Notes under the pieces: model-generated
Seen by the model: only the letters and a program-made list of their open reading frames with translations
What the model was told of the DNA's origin: nothing
The model's database searches: none
In this document: in pieces, positions 36,689 through 46,205 of the stretch
Position numbering within the stretch: the first letter of the stretch is position 1
Layout of the letters: every line of letters begins with the position of its first letter
Assembly (NCBI GenBank): GCA_016719895.1
Contig: JADJYG010000001.1
Location: 372,001 to 436,000, forward strand
Origin: Saprospirales bacterium
Lineage (GTDB): Bacteria; Bacteroidota; Bacteroidia; Chitinophagales; Saprospiraceae
DNA length: 64,000 bases
Reading direction: 5' to 3'
Made by a program: the position numbers and the translations under genes

Positions 36689-39600
36689 ATGTTTCAGGCT
36701 GCCACTTCCGAACCGCTGCAATTATTCGTTCCCGGATTTGAATTCTCCGATCTGTTCCAACCACTCAAACTAACCGATCTCTCCGGCATTTTTTTCCGGG
36801 AAGTCCGGTCGAAAAACCCAACGCTCGCCTACCGCTTTGACGTTTACCGGCAAAACAAAGGCGAGGGTATGGACAGCACGGAAATTTCCGGATTGCTGGT
36901 GGAAATGGCGCCGCACCTCGATGCTTTTGTAGCTAAATTGTTTGGCCTGGAAGCGGAACGGAAGTCCCATAAGATTTATACCGAAAAAGAGCGTATCCTG
37001 TTCAAATTCAGGCGGGAATTTTTCAGCCGCCGCGCCCTGAAAAAATATACATCCGAACAAGCCCTGCTGTTCGACCGCCGCCGCCTGGACGACGAGGTCG
37101 GCGCCCTGAAAAAAGGCTTTACCGGTATCCCTACCGATGACCCCGAGCTGGAAATGGCTGCCGGCGTATCGGAACTTTGGGCCATCGAACGCAGCCTGAA
37201 AGAACCCCTGACGCCCGAAACGAAAGCCTGGCTTGACGCATTTTGGAAACGCCTTGCCGGCGAAAAAGCCGCCGCCGCCCTGACGCCGCCGGACGACAGC
37301 GCTGAGGCGCTTAAACAATCCGTCGTGCAGGCCCTCGAAACGTATGAAAAATGGCTGGTCTTCCATTTCTACAACAAAACGCCGCAATGGGGCCACTGGG
37401 CGACCTTCAAACAACCGGAAAAAATTGATTTCGACCAACTGGTCGAACTGGAATCCCCGCAACCGGGATTCAACATCGGCATCGAAAGTCGCTACCGCCG
37501 CCGCGACGGGTTCGACCTCACCGACCTGCGCTACGAACCCCGGGAGGTCATGCGCGAGATCGATTACTGCGTGTTTTGCCACGAACGCGATAAAGATTCC
37601 TGTTCCAAAGGTTTTGTCGAAAAAGACGGCGCGTTCAAAAAAAATCCGCTGGGCAACGAACTCCGCGGGTGCCCGCTGGACCAGAAAATTTCGGAATCCA
37701 ACCTCCTGGGCAATAACGGCGACCTGATCGGCGCCCTGGCAATCATCCTGATCGACAACCCGATGTGCCCGGGGACTGGCCACCGGATCTGCAACGATTG
37801 CATGAAATCCTGCATTTACCAAAAACAGGAACCGGTAAACATCCCCCAAATCGAAACCCGCCTGCTCACCGACGTCCTCCGCTTGCCCTGGGGCTTTGAA
37901 ATCTATTCGCTGCTCACCCGCTGGAATCCGCTCAACGTGCAACGCCCCCACGCCCTGCCCTACAACGGAAAAAAGATACTGGTGGTTGGCCTGGGGCCCG
38001 CCGGTTATACCATGGCGCATTACCTGCTCAACGAAGGGTTTGGCGTGGTCGGCATCGACGGATTGAAAATCGAGCCGCTGCCGGCCGGGCTCACCGGCCA
38101 GGGCGGCGCGGGCTTTCAGCCCCTCAAAGACTTTTCGGCAATTTATGAAAACCTGAGCGAACGCGTCCTGCTGGGCTTTGGCGGCGTATCGGAATACGGC
38201 ATCACCGTCCGTTGGGATAAAAACTTCCTCACCGTTGTCTACCTCAACCTGTTGCGCCGGGAATTTTTCCGCATTTACGACGGCGTGCGCTTCGGCGGCA
38301 CCCTCACCGTCGACGACGCCTGGGATATGGGCTTCGACCATATCTGCTTCGCCACCGGCGCCGGCAAGCCGACCTTCGTCTCCATGAAAAACAACCTTAT
38401 CCGGGGTATCCGCAAAGCCAGCGATTTCTTGATGGCCCTCCAACTTACCGGCGCCGGAAAAAAAGATTCCATGGCCAACCTGCAAGTGCAACTGCCGGCG
38501 CTCGTCATCGGGGGCGGTCTCACGGCCATCGACACCGCTACCGAGCTCATGGCCTACTACCCGGTGCAGGTGTCAAAAACCAAACACCGCTACGAAGCGC
38601 TTTGCGCATACTACGGCCGCGAAAACGTGGACGCCCTGTACACACCAGATGAAAAACAAGTGCTCGACACCTTCCTGCAACACGCCAATGCCCTGGAAGC
38701 CGAACGGGAACGGGCCGCACAAGCCGGCGAAAAGCCAGATTTCATTCCCCTGCTCCGCGCCTGGGGCGGCGTACATCTGTACTACCGCAAATCGATGAAC
38801 GATTCGCCGGCATACCGGCTGAACCACGAAGAAATTATCAAGGCCCTGGAAGAAGGGATTTCATTTGTGGAAAAAATGTCGCCGCTCGAAGCCGTCCCCG
38901 ACGAACACGGCGCTCTGGAAGCCATGGTGTTCGAACGCCTGGACGTGGTGGATGGAAAATGGAAGAGCACCGGCGAAACTCAACGCATTCCCGCCAAAAC
39001 ACTGATGGTGGCCGCCGGCACGGTACCCAATGTTATGTACGAACGCGAATACCCCGGCACCTTCCAACTGGACAAATGGAATGAATTTTTCCAAAACTAC
39101 AACCTGGTCAACGGCCAACTGACGCCGGCGGAAAACGGCGCCGGCGGCTTTTTGACCTCGTACGAAAAAAACGGGAAATACATTACGTTTTACGGCGACA
39201 ACCACCCCGTATTCGAAGGCAATGTCGTCAAAGCCATGGCTTCCGCCAAAAATGGCTACAAGCAGGTCGTCGCCCTTTTTGAGCCAGAGATAAAACGGGA
39301 AGCACCGTCCAACGGACAGGAAATGGCCGGGTGGCAAGCATTTGTCGCCCGCTTCGACGACCAGTTCAAGCCGCATATAATCCGCGTCGAACGCCTGACG
39401 CCGACCATCACGGAAGTGGTGGTGCATGCGCCGGTACAGGCCCGGAAATTCAAACCGGGGCAGTTTTTCCGCCTCCAAAACTACGAAGTGGATTCTCCCC
39501 GTCTGGAGGGCACCCTGTTGATGCTGGAAGGCATTGCCCTCACCGGCGCCTGGGTGGATGTGGAAAAAGGGCTGCTGGGCATGATCGTGCTGGAAGTCGG

Positions 39601-40339
39601 CGCCAGCTCGCGCATGGTGAGCATGCTCCGGCCCGGCCAGCGGGTCGTGGTCATGGGCCCGACCGGCACGCCCACGGAGGTGCCGGAAAACGATACGCTG
39701 CTGCTGCTCGGCGGCGGCCTGGGCAATGCCGTCTTGTTTTCAATCGCTAAAGCTGCGAAAGAGCGGGGCACCAATGTGATCTATTTCGCCGGCTACAAAA
39801 AGAAAGCAGATTTTTTCAAACGCGAGGAAATCGAATCTGCCACCGACGTCGTCGTTTACAGCGTGGATGGCGGCGATCCGATTCCCGCCCAACGGCCTCA
39901 GGACAAATCCTTTGTCGGCAACATCGTGCAGGCGATGATCGCGTATGCCAGCGGCCAGCTGGGCGACGTACCTATCCCGCTCCGGGAGGCCTCCCGCATC
40001 ATTGCCATCGGCTCCGACCGGATGATGGCTGCCGTAACGCAGGCCCGCCATGGCGTTTTGGAGCCTTATCTGAAAGCCGGCCACGACGGTATCGCTTCCA
40101 TCAACTCGCCCATGCAATGTATGATGAAAGCAATTTGCGCCCAATGCCTCCAGCGCCATGTGGACCCCGAAACCGGGAAAGAATCGTTTGTGTTCAGCTG
40201 CGTAAACCAAGACCAGGAAATGGACCACGTCGATTTCCAAAACCTCCATTCGCGTCTGCTTGCCAACGGTGTGCTGGAAAAAACCACCGACAAATGGCTG
40301 GATTACATTTTTGAAAAAAACGGGGTAGAACACGTATAG
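36689..40339 (+). CDS. NfnB-NfnA-like fusion: Fe-S/FAD NAD(P) oxidoreductase
   Basis: A single 1216-residue frame. Residues 1-290 have no family I recognise. Cysteines at about 294-375 (CVFCHERDKDSC, GCP, MCPGTGHRICNDCMKSC) correspond to the two [4Fe-4S] sites of GltD/NfnB. The FAD dinucleotide motif VVGLGPAGY follows at 432-440 and a second, VIGGGLTAID, near 610. From about 940 on the protein resembles NfnA and sulfide dehydrogenase B: a RKFKPGQFFRL flavin site, LLLLGGGLGNAVLFS for NAD, and CMMKAICAQC...C (1144-1171) for [2Fe-2S]. NfnAB couples ferredoxin, NADH and NADP; a similar role here is inferred. Neighbouring ferredoxin and KorAB support it. Confidence 0.8.
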   Translation: MFQAATSEPLQLFVPGFEFSDLFQPLKLTDLSGIFFREVRSKNPTLAYRFDVYRQNKGEGMDSTEISGLLVEMAPHLDAFVAKLFGLEAERKSHKIYTEKERILFKFRREFFSRRALKKYTSEQALLFDRRRLDDEVGALKKGFTGIPTDDPELEMAAGVSELWAIERSLKEPLTPETKAWLDAFWKRLAGEKAAAALTPPDDSAEALKQSVVQALETYEKWLVFHFYNKTPQWGHWATFKQPEKIDFDQLVELESPQPGFNIGIESRYRRRDGFDLTDLRYEPREVMREIDYCVFCHERDKDSCSKGFVEKDGAFKKNPLGNELRGCPLDQKISESNLLGNNGDLIGALAIILIDNPMCPGTGHRICNDCMKSCIYQKQEPVNIPQIETRLLTDVLRLPWGFEIYSLLTRWNPLNVQRPHALPYNGKKILVVGLGPAGYTMAHYLLNEGFGVVGIDGLKIEPLPAGLTGQGGAGFQPLKDFSAIYENLSERVLLGFGGVSEYGITVRWDKNFLTVVYLNLLRREFFRIYDGVRFGGTLTVDDAWDMGFDHICFATGAGKPTFVSMKNNLIRGIRKASDFLMALQLTGAGKKDSMANLQVQLPALVIGGGLTAIDTATELMAYYPVQVSKTKHRYEALCAYYGRENVDALYTPDEKQVLDTFLQHANALEAERERAAQAGEKPDFIPLLRAWGGVHLYYRKSMNDSPAYRLNHEEIIKALEEGISFVEKMSPLEAVPDEHGALEAMVFERLDVVDGKWKSTGETQRIPAKTLMVAAGTVPNVMYEREYPGTFQLDKWNEFFQNYNLVNGQLTPAENGAGGFLTSYEKNGKYITFYGDNHPVFEGNVVKAMASAKNGYKQVVALFEPEIKREAPSNGQEMAGWQAFVARFDDQFKPHIIRVERLTPTITEVVVHAPVQARKFKPGQFFRLQNYEVDSPRLEGTLLMLEGIALTGAWVDVEKGLLGMIVLEVGASSRMVSMLRPGQRVVVMGPTGTPTEVPENDTLLLLGGGLGNAVLFSIAKAAKERGTNVIYFAGYKKKADFFKREEIESATDVVVYSVDGGDPIPAQRPQDKSFVGNIVQAMIAYASGQLGDVPIPLREASRIIAIGSDRMMAAVTQARHGVLEPYLKAGHDGIASINSPMQCMMKAICAQCLQRHVDPETGKESFVFSCVNQDQEMDHVDFQNLHSRLLANGVLEKTTDKWLDYIFEKNGVEHV

Positions 40340-40390
40340 CGGAACCTTTTCGCACACGGCCGGAGTTCTTATAAAAAATTCCGCCAACCT

Positions 40391-40939
40391 ATGCCTGCAC
40401 ACATTGCCATCGACGAACAGATCGCTCTTACCCTGTTTTCGCCTGCGGACAAGGATAACCTGGTTCGTTTCCTCAACGACCCTGTGATCGGGGCCAACAC
40501 GCTTTCTGTCCCGCATCCATACACCGATCAGCATGCCTCCGACTGGCTGGCGCTGGTGGAAGCCAACCGCGCAACACTCGGTATCGAATCCAAGTGGGCC
40601 ATCCGGCATCCGACTGCCGGCGTGATCGGCGGCATCGGCCGTTTTGTGAAAACGGGTACCAACGGGCATTCGGACGAAATCGGCTACTGGCTGGCTGCCC
40701 CCTACCGCGGACAAGGCCTGATGAGCAAGGTTGTCGCCACCTACACCGATTGGCTGTTCGCTCATACGCCATTAGTGCGCATCGAAGGGTACGTGTTTCC
40801 GCATAACCCCGCCTCCGTGCGGGTTCTGGAAAAAGTCGGTTTCGAACAGGAAGGGTATGCGCGGTTCAACCGCCTGAAAAACGGGCGTTATTTCGACTCG
40901 ATCCTGATGGCCCGGATAAAGCCCGGCTTCACTGGATGA
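40391..40939 (+). CDS. GNAT N-acetyltransferase, RimJ/RimL type
   Basis: A 182-residue GNAT protein with the acetyl-CoA-binding motif region DEIGYWLAAPYRGQGLMSKVV (about 96-116 in outline) and the C-terminal HNPASVRVLEKVGFEQEGYAR motif B of the RimJ/RimL subfamily, which acetylates protein N-termini or small amines. Substrate unknown. It overlaps the end of the convergent T9SS gene by 11 bases. Confidence 0.92.
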   Translation: MPAHIAIDEQIALTLFSPADKDNLVRFLNDPVIGANTLSVPHPYTDQHASDWLALVEANRATLGIESKWAIRHPTAGVIGGIGRFVKTGTNGHSDEIGYWLAAPYRGQGLMSKVVATYTDWLFAHTPLVRIEGYVFPHNPASVRVLEKVGFEQEGYARFNRLKNGRYFDSILMARIKPGFTG

Positions 40940-43787
40940 GTATCTTCCGCCGGACAGGAGCCTGCCCGGCCGCCGACAATTCCAGCCAGTACGCACCTTT
41001 CGGCAAGGGGCCAAAGGCCAGCGGCAGCCGCAGGGCGCCGGCCGGCGGCTCGAAACGCTGCAACGCCACCCGGCTCCCCTGCATCGTGTAGAGGGTCACC
41101 TGCAAGAGGCCGCCTTTAAATTCCGGCCAATCCAGCAGCACCGCTCCCCCACCCGGATTCGGGGAAATCCGGATGGCCGCGGCGCCGGAAACCGCCGCTG
41201 CGGAGACGAGCGAAGTATCCACCACCGCGGTCACCGCCACGCGGTCGCTCAGGCAGGTATGGCCCGGGAAATCGACCTCCCAATCGTAAAAATAATAATA
41301 GCGGTCTGTCCCGAAATTGGAACTTTTCAGGCGGAGAAATCCCGGTATCTCGTACGGATACGCCACCCCTTCATCGCTGCGGCGCAACTGCGGGCCGAAG
41401 CTGCCCAGCGTTTGCTGGTTCGTTTCTGCATGGGTCGTCAAAACCAGGCCGGTACCAACCGGCAGGTCGAAATTCAAGTCGATGACGGTAGTGCCCACCG
41501 GAATATCCACCAGCGCGCTTTGCAACACGGCGCCGGCGGCATTCAACAAATCGATCCGGCGTTGCGCCGCCTTGTTCGTATATACTTTTACGCGTTTCAG
41601 CCGGACGGGCGACAGGCAGTCGAACACGATCGAACCATTGGTTTGCAGGCTGGCAAAATTGGAGCCCATATGGTTTTTCATGCCGGTAAACTGGTTCGGC
41701 AGGTCGTACAGCGCGTTGTTGGCCACCCAATAAGTGGTCGATTCCGCCAGAGGCGGCGTCAGAAACGGATTGCCGGCGTACAGGATATTCCCGCCTGCCG
41801 CCGCATCATACCAGATCAGCTGATTGCCGCCGGCGCTCAAACTGGCGCTCGTATACAACGCCACCGTATCGGGTAGCGGCACGGGTAACGGCGCCTCGAG
41901 TACCGTCACCTGCAGCGGCGTGGAATTGAACTGGGCGCACTGCCCCTGCGTCGTGACTGCATACCAACCGGTTTCCGTCACCACGATGGAAGCCGTGGTA
42001 TCGCCCGTATTCCATGCATAAGCAGCCGCCGCCGAAGCCGTCAGGGTGAGGGACCCGCCCCGGCAAAAGGTACTGTCGCCCGAAGCCGTAATCGTCGGCG
42101 TCTCTACCGGGTCGACGGTCACCGTTACCACATCCGACACGGCTGTGCAGCCCGGCGCGGCGGTCACCGTTACCATATACGGACCCGGCTCGTGTACCAC
42201 AATGGACGGTTCCGCGCTGCCGGTATTCCAAAAATAAAAATCAAAATCACTCCCCACGCTGAGGCGCACGCTGTCGCCGGTGCAAAACGCAAGCGGAGCG
42301 TCCGCTTCCAGCCGGATGGCGGGTACGGCGCAGGTTTTTTCCACCACCGTCATATACTGATCGACGGCCGGCGCCGGCAACACATCCACCTGGCCCGAAG
42401 GCCAGCGGATGACCACCGAATCGATAGCCGTAAAGGCGCCCAGGCCGAAATGTACCTGCATGGAGTTCATGATCCCGTAGCTCTCTCCCGAACGCACTTC
42501 CCGGGTTTGGATGCCAAAGGGGCTGTACAGAAACACCCTGGCGCCTACCGCGCTCCGGTTGCTCTGCACGCCGCGCAGGTTCAGCCCGAAGTAATGATTG
42601 GCATTGCCGTCGTTGAGCCAAAGGGCATCCGGCGTGGTGCTGGGATCTGTAAAGATTTCGGCGTAGCCGGCATAAATATCCTGAAAGCCGTCGGCGTTCA
42701 GGTCACCCAGCGCAAACGACTCCATCCGGGTGTCGCCCAGGACGGGTACCGGGGCAAACGTTTTGGCGCCGCTGTTGCGGAAAAGGAAATGTTGCTGGCC
42801 GGCCACCAGAATATCCGCATACCCATCGTTGTCAAAATCCCGGAAAACACCCTGAATGGGCAAGCCATCGATAGCATCCAGCAAGCCTGCTGCTTCGGTG
42901 ATATCGGTAAAATGACCGCTGCCGTCGTTTTCCAGCAATTGGCTGGACACGTCGTGGTTGGTGATAAAACAATCGAAATCCCCGTCGTTGTCGATATCGC
43001 CGAAATCAGCCGTCCAACTCTGCGCGCCGATGCGCAGCCCGGATACGTTGGCGGTGTCCTGGGTGAAGGTGCCGTCGCCGTTGTTCCAGAACAACTGATT
43101 GATTCGCATACCGCTGGTCGGGTCCGTCACCCCCTGCCGGCATTTGGCAATATACAGGTCGGTGTCGCCGTCATTGTCTACATCGCTCCATACCGAGCCG
43201 TAATTGCCCGATCCGTCGGACGGCGGCACGGTGTGCATATCGATCGTTTGGGGGGCATAGATCAGGGCGCCGGCGCTGTCGTTTAAAAAGATACGCGACA
43301 GGCCGTCGTCGTGGCAGACGAAAGCGTCGAGCCAGCCGTCGTTGTTCAGGTCGGCAAAGTTGACGCCCTGCACAAACGTACTCGGGGCGTCCAACTGGAC
43401 GAGGTTGTGCGACTGCCCGTCGGAGCTGAGTTGCACAACTTTGATGCGATCGCCGAGGCCGCCGGCCAGCACATCGGCAAAACCATTGTTGTCCACATCT
43501 GCCACGCACATGCCCCATTGACTGCCGCTGTTCAAGTCGACGATTGGCTGGTGGAAAAACGGCTGGCCCGGCCCTATTTGAAACTCGATCGCCAGGCGAA
43601 AGCCTTGATTCATGCGCAAGATATCGTCGCGGCCGTCGCCGTTGGCATCCGCCACTGCAATGGCCACTCCGCTGTAGTGCTGTTGCGGCGTGAGCAGTTC
43701 GGTGTGCCGGGTAAAAGAAATTTGCCCGAAAAGGGTCAGCTGCCCGGTACAGAGCAGAAGGAACAGAAACAGCCGCTGGCAGATCAT
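40929..43787 (-). CDS. T9SS-sorted FG-GAP/ASPIC-UnbV surface protein
   Basis: The ATG at 43787 gives a signal peptide (MICQRLFLFLLLCTGQLTLFGQ) and a 952-residue product; the frame upstream to 43976 is not needed. Residues about 40-430 carry repeated FG-GAP/VCBS calcium-binding motifs (DANGDGRDD, DVDNNGFAD, DVDNDGDTD). An ASPIC/UnbV domain (NRSAVGARVFLYSP and VVIRWPSG) follows, then two Ig/PKD-like domains with YFWNTG and YAWNTGDTT, a discoidin-like region, and a T9SS sorting domain ending APVRRKILIQ. Surface exposure and binding role inferred. Confidence 0.88.
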   Translation of the reverse strand: MICQRLFLFLLLCTGQLTLFGQISFTRHTELLTPQQHYSGVAIAVADANGDGRDDILRMNQGFRLAIEFQIGPGQPFFHQPIVDLNSGSQWGMCVADVDNNGFADVLAGGLGDRIKVVQLSSDGQSHNLVQLDAPSTFVQGVNFADLNNDGWLDAFVCHDDGLSRIFLNDSAGALIYAPQTIDMHTVPPSDGSGNYGSVWSDVDNDGDTDLYIAKCRQGVTDPTSGMRINQLFWNNGDGTFTQDTANVSGLRIGAQSWTADFGDIDNDGDFDCFITNHDVSSQLLENDGSGHFTDITEAAGLLDAIDGLPIQGVFRDFDNDGYADILVAGQQHFLFRNSGAKTFAPVPVLGDTRMESFALGDLNADGFQDIYAGYAEIFTDPSTTPDALWLNDGNANHYFGLNLRGVQSNRSAVGARVFLYSPFGIQTREVRSGESYGIMNSMQVHFGLGAFTAIDSVVIRWPSGQVDVLPAPAVDQYMTVVEKTCAVPAIRLEADAPLAFCTGDSVRLSVGSDFDFYFWNTGSAEPSIVVHEPGPYMVTVTAAPGCTAVSDVVTVTVDPVETPTITASGDSTFCRGGSLTLTASAAAAYAWNTGDTTASIVVTETGWYAVTTQGQCAQFNSTPLQVTVLEAPLPVPLPDTVALYTSASLSAGGNQLIWYDAAAGGNILYAGNPFLTPPLAESTTYWVANNALYDLPNQFTGMKNHMGSNFASLQTNGSIVFDCLSPVRLKRVKVYTNKAAQRRIDLLNAAGAVLQSALVDIPVGTTVIDLNFDLPVGTGLVLTTHAETNQQTLGSFGPQLRRSDEGVAYPYEIPGFLRLKSSNFGTDRYYYFYDWEVDFPGHTCLSDRVAVTAVVDTSLVSAAAVSGAAAIRISPNPGGGAVLLDWPEFKGGLLQVTLYTMQGSRVALQRFEPPAGALRLPLAFGPLPKGAYWLELSAAGQAPVRRKILIQ

Positions 43788-44001
43788 GGACGGGAAGGTA
43801 AACAGGTGGTTTGAAAAACAGGGCGGTAAGGTAGCGGAATGCGTTGAATTGAAAAACAGGCAGCATCCAATTGGCCAGGGCCCGACAAAGCGAGGAGCAG
43901 TTCTGAAATAAGTGTTAAAATTGCGCCTGGTTTTAAACATCCGCAACTTGGATTTGTCTGAAACCGGTCTATCCAAATACTATCACTTAAACGACCTGAT
44001 C

Positions 44002-44379
44002 ATGAAAAAAGCACTGCTTTCCCTGTTTATCCTGCTTACCCTCTGCCTTTCGAGCCAATTGTATGCCCAGCAGCCCCCGGCTGCCGATAAGGCCGAAGAC
44101 GTGCGCGACCGCCGCGAAAACCGCCGCGACCGGCGTGAAAACAAACGCGACCGCAGTGAAGACCGCCGCGACGCCCGCGAAGACGCGCGCGATGCCCGCG
44201 AAGACGTCCGCGACGCCCGGCACGATGGCGGCGCACGGGACAAAGCTGAAGACCGCCGCGACGCCCGCGAAGACGTGCGCGACGCCCGTGAAGACGGCCG
44301 CGACAAGCGCGAAGATGTCCGCGACCGCCGCGAGAACAAGCGCGACCGCCGCGAAAACCGCCGCGACCGGCGAAACTAG
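44002..44379 (+). CDS. Secreted charged-repeat (polyampholyte) protein
   Basis: The ATG at 44002 begins a clear signal peptide (MKKALLSLFILLTLCLSSQLYAQ). The mature 100 residues consist almost only of Arg, Asp, Glu, Lys and Ala in seven-residue patterns such as RDAREDV and RDRRENK. Such alternating charges favour a long single alpha-helix without hydrophobic core. No other domain. The role could be as a surface spacer or ion or polymer binder; this is a guess. The antisense frame is also open because of the repeat, but only this strand has a signal peptide. Confidence 0.75.
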   Translation: MKKALLSLFILLTLCLSSQLYAQQPPAADKAEDVRDRRENRRDRRENKRDRSEDRRDAREDARDAREDVRDARHDGGARDKAEDRRDAREDVRDAREDGRDKREDVRDRRENKRDRRENRRDRRN

Positions 44380-44395
44380 GATGTGTCTGAGCGGT

Positions 44396-44637
44396 TGTTT
44401 CCCGCAGATCGCGCAGAACGCAGCGTAGTTTTTCCCGCAGATCGCGCAGAACGCAGCGTAGTTTTTCCCGCAGATCGCGCAGAACGTAGCGTAGTTTTTC
44501 CCGCAGATCGCGCAGAACGTAGCGTAGTTTTTCCCGCAGATCGCGCAGAACGCAGCGTAGTTTTTCCCGCAGATCGCGCAGAACGTAGCGTAGTTTTTCC
44601 CGCAGATCGCGCAGAACGTAGCGTAGTTTTTCCCGCA
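44396..44637 (+). repeat. 33-bp tandem repeat, seven full copies
   Basis: The unit CCCGCAGATCGCGCAGAACG plus 13 bases starts at 44401, 44434, 44467, 44500, 44533, 44566 and 44599, with a partial copy at 44632. Copies differ mainly by C/T at one position (ACGCAGCG or ACGTAGCG). The period keeps a frame open on both strands, but no start signal supports expression. Confidence 0.93.
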
Positions 44638-44670
44638 TGGTGTAAGGCTGTTTGTTTTCTTCTTGAAAAA

Positions 44671-44761
44671 GCCTTGCGACTCTACGTTCTGCGAAATCTG
44701 CGTTCTGCGAAATCTGCGAAATCTGCGGGAAAAACTACTCTGCGAAATCTGCGGGAAAAAA
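44671..44761 (-). repeat. Degenerate inverted copies of the 33-bp repeat
   Basis: Four or five pieces reading TTCTGCGAAATCTGCG and TCTGCGGGAAAAACTAC lie in the opposite orientation to the tandem array. They end exactly at the stop codon of pyrB. Array and inverted pieces could fold into a large hairpin downstream of pyrB. Confidence 0.75.
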
Positions 44762-45691
44762 CTACTGCGATTTTTGACCCGCCAGTAAATACAAAACGGC
44801 CATCCGCACGGCCACGCCGTTTTCCACCTGTTGCAGAATAATACTTTGCCGGCTGTCGGCTACATCCGACGTAATCTCCACCCCGCGGTTGATCGGGCCG
44901 GGGTGCATGACGACAATCTCTTTGTCCAGGCTGTCGAGCATTTCCCGCGTGATGCCGAAATACTGGTGGTATTCCCGCAAGCTGGGGAAATACTTGATAT
45001 CCTGCCGCTCCAGTTGTATCCGCAACACGTTGGCCACATCGCACCATTGCAGGGTTTCGCGCACCTGATGCGATACTTCCACTCCCAGTTCGCTGTAGTA
45101 TTTGGGTATCAGGGTAGGTGGGCCGCAGACGCGCACCCGGGCGCCGAGTTTCTTCAAACAAAATACATTGCTCAGGGCTACGCGGCTGTGCAGAATATCG
45201 CCGATAATGGCCACTTTCCGGCCGGCGATATCCCCCAGGGTTTCCCGGATCGAATAGGCATCGAGCAGGGCTTGCGTGGGATGTTCGTGGGTGCCGTCGC
45301 CGGCATTGATAATATTGGCCGGGATATGCCTGGACAAATACACACAGGCGCCCGGCGCGGGGTGGCGCATCACCACCATATCCACTTTCATAGCCAGGAT
45401 GTTGTTGACCGTATCGAGCAGGGTCTCGCCTTTGCTGACGCTCGAGGACGAGGCTGTGAAATTGACGATGTCGGCGCTCAGGCGGCGTTCGGCCAGTTCA
45501 AAGGAAACACGCGTGCGGGTGCTGCTTTCAAAAAAAAGGTTGGCTACCGTGATGTCGCGCAGGGAAGGCACTTTTTTGATCGGCCGGTTGATCACCTCCT
45601 TGAAGTTGTCAGCCGTTTCGAAGATGAGCTGAATGTCGTCTTCGGTGATGTTTTTGATGCCGATCAGGTGACGCGTCGAAAAGGATTTCAT
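44762..45691 (-). CDS. pyrB: Aspartate carbamoyltransferase catalytic subunit
   Basis: A 309-residue protein with the carbamoyl-phosphate motif SSTRTR (56-61), SKGET (Lys87), HPTQ in GTHEHPTQALLDAY, and MHPGPINRGVEI near the C-terminus. It condenses carbamoyl phosphate and aspartate in pyrimidine synthesis. In many bacteria pyrB directly follows pyrR; here a small gene with flanking repeats is wedged between them. Confidence 0.96.
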   Translation of the reverse strand: MKSFSTRHLIGIKNITEDDIQLIFETADNFKEVINRPIKKVPSLRDITVANLFFESSTRTRVSFELAERRLSADIVNFTASSSSVSKGETLLDTVNNILAMKVDMVVMRHPAPGACVYLSRHIPANIINAGDGTHEHPTQALLDAYSIRETLGDIAGRKVAIIGDILHSRVALSNVFCLKKLGARVRVCGPPTLIPKYYSELGVEVSHQVRETLQWCDVANVLRIQLERQDIKYFPSLREYHQYFGITREMLDSLDKEIVVMHPGPINRGVEITSDVADSRQSIILQQVENGVAVRMAVLYLLAGQKSQ

Positions 45692-45695
45692 TTTA

Positions 45696-45763
45696 ACGGT
45701 GGACGGTGGACGGTAGACCCCGAGACCTCGGGGGTGGGCGGCCTGCCCCGAGACCTCGTGGGG
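45696..45763. repeat. Left arm of inverted repeats around the four-helix-bundle gene
   Basis: Contains CGGTGGACGGTGGACGGTAG and two copies of CCCCGAGACCTCG. The same modules recur in reverse complement at 46206-46262. The pyrB start codon lies just to the left. Confidence 0.75.
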
Positions 45764-45840
45764 CGGTTAAATGGGTTTTAGGAGGGCGATTAAAGGCCAG
45801 AGGAGCATGCTCGTAAGATTATTGCCGCCGCGGGTTTGAA

Positions 45841-46173
45841 TCAGATTTTCAGGGAAGCCCGGATTTTTTCTGCCAGATTTTCCAGCGTTTCCATTTCTCC
45901 TGTTTCCAGGTAGCCAATGCGGCAGGCGATATTGAGTTGCGTAATCAATTCAGCGGCCGATCCTTTTGCAATATTGAAAAAATGAACGGCTTCCCGGTTC
46001 GTTCCGCGCTCGTCGCCTTCCGCAATATTGGACGGGATGGAGACTGCCGCCCGGCGTATTTGATTTAAAAATGCGTAGTCCTTGTTAAACGGCGCCAATT
46101 GCGTGATCCGGTAAATTTCGGCGGTTAAATCCATTGCATCTGCCCAAACACGCAGGTCTTTAAATTTTCCCAT
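45841..46173 (-). CDS. Four-helix-bundle protein (23S rRNA intervening-sequence protein family)
   Basis: A 110-residue protein with the family hallmarks: FKDLRVWADAMDLTAEIYRIT at the start, IRRAAVSIPSNIAEGDERG in the middle and a helical C-terminus. The family (S23/IVP-like, TIGR02436 type) occurs in 23S rRNA intervening sequences and as free genes that hop between loci; the biochemical function is unknown. It sits between pyrR and pyrB and is bracketed by inverted repeats, which suggests it arrived as a small mobile unit. Confidence 0.93.
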   Translation of the reverse strand: MGKFKDLRVWADAMDLTAEIYRITQLAPFNKDYAFLNQIRRAAVSIPSNIAEGDERGTNREAVHFFNIAKGSAAELITQLNIACRIGYLETGEMETLENLAEKIRASLKI

Positions 46174-46205
46174 GGGTCATGTCATTTATTGGGTTAGAAA
46201 TAAAT

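Noticed and set aside
36770..38491. 573-codon open frame antisense to the Nfn-like gene
   Set aside because: A shadow of the high-GC coding strand; no motif, and the sense strand encodes a clear enzyme.
44396..44637. CRISPR array
   Set aside because: The 33-bp units are contiguous without unique spacers.
44036..44638. Antisense frame with repeated REKLRYVLRDL units
   Set aside because: Arises because the 33-bp period is a multiple of three; no start signal or signal peptide; it runs antisense through the charged-repeat protein.
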